Positions 1 to 5,373 of a stretch of 5,981 nt of DNA are shown here, piece by piece. The stretch's first letter is position 1; the number at the start of each line of letters is the position of its first letter. The notes beneath the pieces were generated by a model, which saw only the letters and a list, made by a program, of their open reading frames with translations, had not been told where the DNA came from and did not search any database. The stretch comes from Spirochaetota bacterium (GTDB taxonomy: Bacteria > Spirochaetota > UBA4802 > JAFGJZ01): assembly GCA_022704645.1 (NCBI GenBank), contig JAKJGA010000107.1:1-5981 (forward strand), read 5' to 3'. The position numbers and the translations under genes were made by a program.

Positions 1-6
1 GGATTT

Positions 7-27
7 AAAAGGTGCGGAGCACCTTTT
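7..27. terminator. Perfect 9-bp hairpin, probable (possibly bidirectional) terminator
   Basis: AAAAGGTGC (7-15) and GCACCTTTT (19-27) form a perfect 9-bp inverted repeat around the loop GGA. The outer A and T runs give a U-tract after the GC-rich stem on either strand, so it could stop transcription in both directions. On the minus strand it lies 86 bp past the stop of the RseC-like gene and the stem is followed by AAAT. On the plus strand it could end a gene lying left of the window. It may instead belong to the palindromic repeat cluster at 7-48, so the terminator role is inferred. Confidence 0.5.
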
Positions 28-48
28 GTACAAGCACGGTAGCCGTGC
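7..48. repeat. Palindrome cluster: two hairpins joined by TTGTACAA
   Basis: Two perfect hairpins with 3-nt loops sit side by side: a 9-bp stem at 7-27 (loop GGA) and a 6-bp stem GCACGG/CCGTGC at 34-48 (loop TAG). The 8-bp palindrome TTGTACAA (26-33) bridges them, so nearly every base belongs to an inverted repeat. This layout is typical of dispersed intergenic palindromic elements (REP-like), but only one copy lies in this window, so dispersal cannot be shown here. Two adjacent simple hairpins, one of them a terminator, is the alternative. Confidence 0.4.
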
Positions 49-57
49 AGAAAACAG

Positions 58-110
58 ATTCCAAAGACGAAGTCGTTGAAGGTATCCTGACTCTCAGGAA
101 AATTCCAAAG
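58..110. repeat. 9-bp direct repeat ATTCCAAAG flanking a small hairpin
   Basis: ATTCCAAAG occurs at 58-66 and again at 102-110, a period of 44 bp. Between the copies lies a 6-bp hairpin, TCCTGA (85-90), loop CTC, TCAGGA (94-99). The right copy overlaps a second weak dyad, CCAAAG (105-110) and CTTTGG (118-123), that spans the stop codon of the minus-strand gene. No gene is visible in 1-112; these repeats and the palindromes to the left are the only structure I see. The role is unknown and some of this could be chance. Confidence 0.3.
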
Positions 111-112
111 TC

Positions 113-526
113 TTAATCTTTGGCAGTATCCGACCTGCTGTCGGAAATCCTTGCCGCATAAACTTTTGACTTAAAAACAATTTTAATCAATAGAAACGAT
201 GCGAAGCATAATATTCCGGATATAAGCGGAGAAAGAAATGAATCCGGCAGAAGCCTTGAAGCGGCAAACAATGAAACTATAAGAACAACAGTCGGTATAA
301 AAAAAGCGAATACTGCGAATTTAATCAAAACAGATGAATCATTTTCAAATTCAACCTCATCACCCTTCTTCAATCCGGCAATTGCTTTCATTCTGATTAT
401 ACGCTTTCCGCTTTTCGCCGAACAGAACATCTTTGAAGGACACGAATGGCAGTCGCCCCCGCTGAGAGCAGGTTCTACCAAAGCAGTTCCGTTTTCAACC
501 GAAATCACGACGCCCTTTTCAGTCAT
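113..526 (-). CDS. RseC/MucC-family (SoxR-reducing system) small inner-membrane protein
   Basis: This gene encodes 137 residues. The N-terminal cytoplasmic part opens with MTEKGVVISVENGTALVE, a typical start for this family, and carries Cys26-x2-Cys29-x5-Cys35, the same spacing as the CSSCASRAGC motif I recall from E. coli RseC. Two hydrophobic helices follow at about 67-90 and 98-118, then a short polar tail. In E. coli, RseC is tied to sigma-E control and, with Rsx/Rnf-type proteins, to reduction of SoxR. In other phyla the family often occurs without these partners, and none are visible here, so the pathway is not known. The cysteines suggest a metal or Fe-S site (inference). The start is supported by a strong GGAGGAG Shine-Dalgarno just upstream (529-535). 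The gene stands alone on the minus strand, divergent from mfd. The family call is fairly sure; the function is not. Confidence 0.8.
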   Translation of the reverse strand: MTEKGVVISVENGTALVEPALSGGDCHSCPSKMFCSAKSGKRIIRMKAIAGLKKGDEVEFENDSSVLIKFAVFAFFIPTVVLIVSLFAASRLLPDSFLSPLISGILCFASFLLIKIVFKSKVYAARISDSRSDTAKD

Positions 527-609
527 GGCTCCTCCGTATCTTAATATTACCCAAAAAGTTATTGCCCGTCACAAATACCTGACAAAAAATATCCTAAACG
601 GAGTCGGCA
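527..609. promoter_or_regulatory. Divergent intergenic region with weak promoter candidates
   Basis: These 83 bp separate two genes read in opposite directions, so promoters for both should lie here. No box set is strong. Leftward, TTGTGA (569-574 on the minus strand) and TAATAT (544-549) are 19 bp apart, longer than ideal. Rightward, TTGCCC (562-567) is followed 17 bp later only by AAAAAT (585-590), with TATCCT at 590-595. The region is AT-rich, with A-runs at 553-557 and 584-589. Shine-Dalgarno sequences for the two genes lie at its edges (GGAGGAG on the minus strand at 529-535, GGAG on the plus strand at 600-603). Exact promoter positions are not settled. Confidence 0.35.
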
Positions 610-3600
610 ATGTTTTTCCACAAATTAGCTAAAGAATATTCAGAAACTGAAGAAATATCAGAGCTTGTCAAGGCAATAAATGAGAACGAGAAACCAGTCA
701 GCATCGAAGGAATCCCCTTCCCGGCTTTTTCTCTTACCGCGGCTTCTCTGCGTGAAAAGTTTTCAAGACCCGTTGTCATCATTACAAAAAACAACACAAA
801 GATTTATGAAATTGCAAATGATCTTTCATCCTTCATTCCGCAGGAACTGATAACTCCGTTCCCGTCTTTCGACATTCTTCCTTATGAATTCATTTCTCCG
901 GTTGATAAAATTCTCAAAGAAAGAATAACAGCACTCTACCGTATGCTTTCAGGCGATAATTACGTATTCATCACATGTGCCGAATCCTTGATGCGTAAAA
1001 TTCCTGCTAAATCGAACATTGAGAAAAAGGCTCTCTTTTTAAATAAGGGTTCAGAATGTTCCTTTGAATCGCTTGAAAGAATTCTTTCATCATTCGGCTA
1101 TACAAGAGAATCTTCAGCCGAAACCTATGGAAGCTTCGCAGTCAAAGGCGGAATAATAGATGTGTTTCCTTCATCACTTGATTATCCTGTCAGACTGGAT
1201 TTCTTCGGAGATACGATTGAATCCATCCGCGAGTTTGATCCCGAAACGCAAAGATCTACAAATGAACTTTCATCTGTAACGATACTTCCGAGAAAAGAAC
1301 TCATTCTTTCAGAAGATGAAAAAGAAAAACTTAAATCGTTTCTCAAATCAGAAAGAATAAAAGGAAATAAACTCCCTGAAGAAATAATTCACATACTCGA
1401 AAATAAAAGCTCAGAAAAATTCCCCGGCATCGAGGATTATTTCCATGCAGTCATCGATTCGGTTTCGCCGGTCGAATATCTTCCGGCTGATTCGCTTTAC
1501 ATATCTTGCGAAAAACACGAAATAGATTATTTTGCCGAATCAATGATTTCATCATACCGCGCGGTTTATGAACAGAAATCAAAAAATCAGTTCGCGCTTC
1601 CGGCAGATACGCTTTTTTCAGAAACTGAATTCAGAAACGTGCTCACTTCTTCCGTAAATCTTCAGACTTTGACATCGAGCCCTGATGCAGTTCATTTATC
1701 ATTGAAGGCAATTCATTCATTCGCCGGAAAACTTCAGACCGTCAGAGAGGAATTCAAAACCCGCATAGAACACGGCTGGAAAATTTCAGCTGCTACAGTT
1801 TTCGAAGGCCAGATCAGAAGACTTTCGGACATATTCAAGGAATTCTCTCCCGACGATAATTATGAGAATCCCGACTTTACAAAAAATCTTTCGCTCGCGA
1901 TATCTCCGCTTTCAGGCGGAATATATATCGGCGCAACTAAACGCGCCATATTCACTGATCACGACATCTTCGGTAAATCATACAAGAAGCGCCGCTCGTT
2001 CAAAAGCGGAAAAAGCAAGGCAATCGATTCCTTCCTTGATCTTTCACCCGGCGACCGTGTAGTACACGTAAACCACGGAATCGGAATATTTACCGACATC
2101 GAGCGCATGAGCGCCGGCGGAATCGAAAAAGACTACATCGTTCTCGAATACGCAGGCGGCGACAAACTTTTCGTCGCGCTCGACCAGCTCAACATGATTC
2201 AGAAATACACAGGCATCGACGGACGCGAAGCGCGTATCGATTCACTGGGCAAAAAAAGTGCATGGAACAGAATCAAACAGAAAGTTCAGGAAACCGTCGA
2301 TGAAATAGCCGAAGAGCTTATAGCAATTTATGCGCGAAGAAAACAGCACAAGGGTTTCCGCTTTCCTTCTGATACAGTATGGCAGGAAGAATTCGAAGCC
2401 CGCTTCGAATACGAAGAAACAGCAGACCAGATGAGCGCGATTGAAGACGTAAAAGACGACATGGAAAAAGAAAGCCCCATGGATAGACTTGTGTGCGGAG
2501 ACGTCGGCTTCGGGAAAACAGAAGTCGCGATAAGAGCCGCGTTTAAGGCCGCGATGAGCGGAAAGCAGACCGCGATACTCGTTCCGACAACAATTCTCGC
2601 ACTTCAGCATTTCAACAATTTCAAGAAACGCTATGAAGGCTATCCTGTTGAAATCGATATGATATCACGATTCCGTTCATCAGCGGACATACGAAGAACA
2701 AAACAGCGTCTTTCAAACGGTGAAATAGATATAATAATCGGAACTCATGCAATTTTATCCGAAGACACATTCATCAAAAATCTCGGACTTCTTATCATTG
2801 ATGAAGAACAGCGCTTCGGGGTAAAACATAAGGAAAAACTCAAGAAGTACCGTTCGCAGGTCGATGTACTCACTCTTTCTGCGACACCTATACCGCGAAC
2901 ACTTCACATGTCGCTTGCAGGTATTCGGGGACTTTCGATAATATCAACTCCGCCGGAAAACCGTCAGGCAATTGAAACATTTGTTCTCGAGGACAATCCC
3001 GAAATTATAAAGATGGCAATTGAGCGCGAACTTGAAAGAAACGGCCAGCTCTTCTATGTTCACAACCGTGTTCAGGATATGGAAAAGAAAACAGATTTCA
3101 TCAAAAGCCTTGTGCCCGAGGCAAGAGTCGCCGTAGCTCACGGTCAGATGGAAGAGCATGAACTCGAAAACATAATGATAGACTTTCTGGAATATAAATA
3201 CGACATTCTTCTAAGCACAACGATAATCGAATCCGGTGTCGACATGCCGAGAGTCAACACAATCATAGTTGACCGCGCGGATGCTTTCGGTCTTTCTCAG
3301 CTCTATCAGCTCAAAGGCCGCGTCGGAAGAAGCGACAAACAGGCTTATGCCTATTTCTTTTATCCGCGCCACATGGTAATAAATGAAACCGCCATGAAGC
3401 GTCTCAATGTAATAAGTGAATTTACCGAGCTCGGAAGCGGTTTCAAGGTCGCCATGAGAGACATGGAAATACGCGGTGCTGGAAACCTTCTCGGACGCGA
3501 ACAATCGGGTTGCATTGTCGATGTCGGTTTTGATCTTTATTGTGCAATGCTCGAAGAAGCAGTCAGAAAAATTAAAGGAGAAAAACCGCTAAAACTTTTC

Positions 3601-4047
3601 AGAACACCGGTATTTTTCAACATTAACACATTTATACCTGATTCATATATTTCTGACACCAGACAGAAAATAGAATTTTACAAAAAGTTTGAATCATGCG
3701 AAACAGATGAAGAAATAACAAAACTCTGCACGGATATGAAAGACCGCTTCGGAACCATTCCGGATGAAGTTGAAACTTTAATAGAAATTCAGCGCCTGCG
3801 GACTCTTGCATCATCAGTTTATCTTGAAGAAATAATAGAAACAGAAAAATACATACGCATAAAAATATCAAAAGATACCACTCTCGATCTCCCCGCTCTA
3901 TTTGTCGCAGTTAAATCCGACAAACGTTTCAAGATAGATCCGGATGACCAGAGCGCAATACTTCTTTTTTCAAAAGAAGAAGAGAGCGAAAAAAAGCTTT
4001 TAGAGGTCAAAAAATGGTTGCAACAAATGTTAGCGCAAAGTCACTAA
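610..4047 (+). CDS. mfd: Transcription-repair coupling factor Mfd (ATP-dependent DNA translocase)
   Basis: Mfd binds RNA polymerase stalled at DNA lesions, pushes it off by ATP-driven translocation on double-stranded DNA, and recruits UvrA for nucleotide excision repair. The 1145 residues match the usual length (E. coli about 1148). In order: a UvrB-like N-terminal module with no intact Walker A, as expected (GG-IIDVFP near 180-187); the CarD-like RNA polymerase interaction domain, about 478-545, starting SPGDRVVHVNHGIG; RecG-like helicase domains with Walker A GDVGFGKT (630-637), Walker B DEEQ (731-734), SATPIPRT (757-764), motif V TTIIESGVDMP (870-880) and motif VI QLKGRVGR (900-907); the TRG motif around 949-962 (RGAGNLLG); and the C-terminal TRCF domain from about 1000. 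The start is fixed by an in-frame TAA at 595-597 and GGAG at 600-603, 6 nt before ATG. Translation ends in tandem in-frame stops TAA-TGA. GC-ending codons are denser around 2040-2600 than in the N-terminal third. It is probably co-transcribed with the lipoprotein gene downstream. Confidence 0.98.
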   Translation: MFFHKLAKEYSETEEISELVKAINENEKPVSIEGIPFPAFSLTAASLREKFSRPVVIITKNNTKIYEIANDLSSFIPQELITPFPSFDILPYEFISPVDKILKERITALYRMLSGDNYVFITCAESLMRKIPAKSNIEKKALFLNKGSECSFESLERILSSFGYTRESSAETYGSFAVKGGIIDVFPSSLDYPVRLDFFGDTIESIREFDPETQRSTNELSSVTILPRKELILSEDEKEKLKSFLKSERIKGNKLPEEIIHILENKSSEKFPGIEDYFHAVIDSVSPVEYLPADSLYISCEKHEIDYFAESMISSYRAVYEQKSKNQFALPADTLFSETEFRNVLTSSVNLQTLTSSPDAVHLSLKAIHSFAGKLQTVREEFKTRIEHGWKISAATVFEGQIRRLSDIFKEFSPDDNYENPDFTKNLSLAISPLSGGIYIGATKRAIFTDHDIFGKSYKKRRSFKSGKSKAIDSFLDLSPGDRVVHVNHGIGIFTDIERMSAGGIEKDYIVLEYAGGDKLFVALDQLNMIQKYTGIDGREARIDSLGKKSAWNRIKQKVQETVDEIAEELIAIYARRKQHKGFRFPSDTVWQEEFEARFEYEETADQMSAIEDVKDDMEKESPMDRLVCGDVGFGKTEVAIRAAFKAAMSGKQTAILVPTTILALQHFNNFKKRYEGYPVEIDMISRFRSSADIRRTKQRLSNGEIDIIIGTHAILSEDTFIKNLGLLIIDEEQRFGVKHKEKLKKYRSQVDVLTLSATPIPRTLHMSLAGIRGLSIISTPPENRQAIETFVLEDNPEIIKMAIERELERNGQLFYVHNRVQDMEKKTDFIKSLVPEARVAVAHGQMEEHELENIMIDFLEYKYDILLSTTIIESGVDMPRVNTIIVDRADAFGLSQLYQLKGRVGRSDKQAYAYFFYPRHMVINETAMKRLNVISEFTELGSGFKVAMRDMEIRGAGNLLGREQSGCIVDVGFDLYCAMLEEAVRKIKGEKPLKLFRTPVFFNINTFIPDSYISDTRQKIEFYKKFESCETDEEITKLCTDMKDRFGTIPDEVETLIEIQRLRTLASSVYLEEIIETEKYIRIKISKDTTLDLPALFVAVKSDKRFKIDPDDQSAILLFSKEEESEKKLLEVKKWLQQMLAQSH

Positions 4048-4086
4048 TGAGAAAACTTCAGAAATAGAGTTTAAAACAACAAATTC

Positions 4087-4090
4087 GGAG
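4087..4090 (+). promoter_or_regulatory. Shine-Dalgarno GGAG deciding between two adjacent ATGs
   Basis: GGAG is followed by ATG at 4094-4096 (3-nt gap) and by a second in-frame ATG at 4097-4099 (6-nt gap). mfd in this window uses the same GGAG with exactly a 6-nt gap, and the gene at 5374 has 5 nt after AGAGG, so the second ATG is preferred. The choice changes the protein by one residue only. Confidence 0.6.
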
Positions 4091-4096
4091 AATATG

Positions 4097-5272
4097 ATGT
4101 TAAAAAGAACCGCATTATTTGCATTAATTGCCCTCTTTCTCGGTATGAGCGCGTGCTCAAAATCACCGTGGGTGGCAAAAATCGACGGTAAAAAAATAAC
4201 CCTCGATGAACTCAATACACTTTATTACGCTCACAACAAGACTTATTACAACTTCAAAACTAATGAAGAAGTAGATAAAATTGCCGGAGATTCTGTTGAA
4301 AAGCAGAAAAATCCTCTTCTTGACAAAACATTCTTTCTCGACGAAGTCATCAAACAGAGAATAGTTTATTTCAAAGCCGAAAAAGAAAAAGTCCTTTCAG
4401 ATGACGAATTCAAATCACTTGTACAGTCAATTGAAGAAAGTACAACTGCTCAGTACATGGTAAAAATCAAGATCCTTGACAAAATTCAGGTATCAGACAA
4501 AGAAATCGAAGATATCTTCAATACTGAAAAAGCAGCTTTTAAAGGTGCCACTCTTGAACAGGCATCAAGCTATATCAAGCAGCAGCTCACTCAGAAAAAA
4601 CTATCTGAAGAAACAAATAAATACGTTACTGATCTTAAAGACAAAGCAGCTATTGAAAAAAATAGTGAAGCAATAACTGCTTTATCCGATCCGGACATCA
4701 GCAAACATCCTAAAGACGGTTTTCTTGTAAAAATTGACGGAAAAGAAATAACAGTTAAAGACTTTTCTGAAGTCTACTACATTCAGATTAAAAACATGTA
4801 TAACTTGGACACTAACGAAGAAGTTGATAAAATCGCTGCAGATCCTCAGCAGATTGCAAGAAATCCTTTTCTAAACAGAGGTTACTTCCTTGATGAAATG
4901 ATCAAACAGAAGATTGTTTACAATCAGGCAAAAGCCGATAAAATTACGGATGATGCTGATCTCAAGGGTATTGTCAGAATACAGGTAGAGACAATGGCGC
5001 TAGGTTATTATGCTAAGAAAAAATTCGCAAAAGACCTTGAAGTAACTCCAAAAGAAATTGAAGAAGTTTACATGAGAGAACAGGCAAGATTTAAGGGCGT
5101 TCCTGTAACAAATGCTGAAGAATACATTAAACAGGCTCTTAAGAGTGAGAAGTTTCAAAAAAATATAGCAAAACTTATTTCCGACCTCAAAGACGAAGCC
5201 AAGATAGAAAAAAATCTTGAAGTACTTGAAGCAAAATCTGATTCCAAAGATACAAAAAAAGACGCTAAGTAA
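4097..5272 (+). CDS. Lipoprotein with two tandem SurA-N-like chaperone modules, no PPIase domain
   Basis: The protein has 391 residues from the preferred ATG (392 from the ATG at 4094). A signal peptide with Lys3-Arg4, a hydrophobic core at 5-16 and a lipobox ending G-M-S-A-Cys20 predicts lipidation and an envelope location; Met at -3 is relaxed, as spirochaetes tolerate. Mature residues 25-193 and 209-377 align without a gap at a constant offset of 184 residues, with roughly 70 of 169 positions identical by hand count. Each copy has the SurA/PrsA N-terminal pattern: a VxKIDGKxIT strand, a FLDExIKQxIVY helix, a VSDKEIE-like helix and a closing SDLKDxAxIEKN segment. No parvulin PPIase domain is inserted or appended, so a holding chaperone for envelope proteins is more likely than an isomerase (inference). 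The tail is Lys/Asp-rich and disordered-looking. It sits 49 bp after mfd with no clear promoter between, and a terminator follows directly. Lipoprotein and duplication are clear; the chaperone role is moderate. Confidence 0.8.
   Translation: MLKRTALFALIALFLGMSACSKSPWVAKIDGKKITLDELNTLYYAHNKTYYNFKTNEEVDKIAGDSVEKQKNPLLDKTFFLDEVIKQRIVYFKAEKEKVLSDDEFKSLVQSIEESTTAQYMVKIKILDKIQVSDKEIEDIFNTEKAAFKGATLEQASSYIKQQLTQKKLSEETNKYVTDLKDKAAIEKNSEAITALSDPDISKHPKDGFLVKIDGKEITVKDFSEVYYIQIKNMYNLDTNEEVDKIAADPQQIARNPFLNRGYFLDEMIKQKIVYNQAKADKITDDADLKGIVRIQVETMALGYYAKKKFAKDLEVTPKEIEEVYMREQARFKGVPVTNAEEYIKQALKSEKFQKNIAKLISDLKDEAKIEKNLEVLEAKSDSKDTKKDAK
4172..4675 (+). repeat. Tandem module copy 1 of the lipoprotein gene
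   Basis: This segment codes for residues 26-193 and matches residues 210-377 with a fixed 552-nt shift. The DNA is still recognisably similar in places, for example the stretch coding for TNEEVDKIA, where most differences are at third codon positions. That fits an old internal duplication kept in frame by selection rather than a recent one. Confidence 0.85.
4724..5227 (+). repeat. Tandem module copy 2 of the lipoprotein gene
   Basis: This is the second copy of the SurA-N-like module, residues 210-377, joined to copy 1 by a short linker (about 194-209, containing LSDPDISKHPKDG). The best-kept blocks are KIDGK-IT, TNEEVDKIA, FLDE-IKQ-IVY, KEIE, YIKQ-L and DLKD-A-IEKN. The copies diverge most in the middle helix region after the IVY block. 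Confidence 0.85.
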
Positions 5273-5277
5273 TATAT

Positions 5278-5307
5278 AAGCCGGCGAAAGCCGGCTTGTT
5301 TCATTTT
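5278..5307 (+). terminator. Rho-independent terminator, 8-bp stem with GAAA tetraloop
   Basis: AAGCCGGC (5278-5285), loop GAAA (5286-5289), GCCGGCTT (5290-5297) form a perfect GC-rich stem with a stable GNRA tetraloop, followed by GTTTCATTTT. It starts 5 nt after the stop codon of the lipoprotein gene, so it should end the mfd-lipoprotein transcript. The U-tract is broken by C and A, so some read-through is possible. On the minus strand no T-run follows the stem, so it points rightward only. Confidence 0.88.
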
Positions 5308-5324
5308 ACCTCATAATATATTTC

Positions 5325-5353
5325 TTGAAAGAGTTATCAACCCCTGATATAAT
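5325..5353 (+). promoter_or_regulatory. Sigma-70-type promoter with extended -10
   Basis: TTGAAA (5325-5330) matches the -35 consensus at 5 of 6 bases. After exactly 17 bp comes a perfect TATAAT (5348-5353), preceded by the extended -10 element TGA (5345-5347). Transcription should start near 5360, leaving a leader of about 14 nt that is almost filled by the Shine-Dalgarno sequence AGAGG (5364-5368). An imperfect dyad, CCCtGAT (5342-5348) and ATCGGG (5356-5361), covers the -10 and start point and could be an operator or chance. This is the best promoter in the window and makes the next gene independent of mfd. Confidence 0.85.
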
Positions 5354-5373
5354 TCATCGGGAAAGAGGTTAAT

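Noticed and set aside
9..116. Open frame on the plus strand (35 codons from a GTG at 12) ending in TAA at 114-116
   Set aside because: It has no Shine-Dalgarno, uses a GTG inside a hairpin stem, and its codons are largely dictated by the palindromes; no recognisable protein.
594..797. Minus-strand open frame overlapping the start of mfd
   Set aside because: It lies antisense to the clear N-terminus of Mfd and has no recognisable product; a shadow frame.
2242..2610. 122-codon minus-strand open frame within mfd
   Set aside because: It is fully antisense to the conserved Mfd helicase core and its Cys/Phe-rich composition is typical of a shadow frame.
3961..3979. Inverted repeat CTTCTTTT/AAAAGAAG near the end of mfd
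   Set aside because: It is AT-only apart from four bases, lies inside coding sequence and is followed by purines, so it cannot be a normal terminator.
4018..4046. Possible promoter TTGCAA, 17 bp, TCACTA before the lipoprotein gene
   Set aside because: The -10 box is poor and the match sits inside the mfd coding end; too weak to call.
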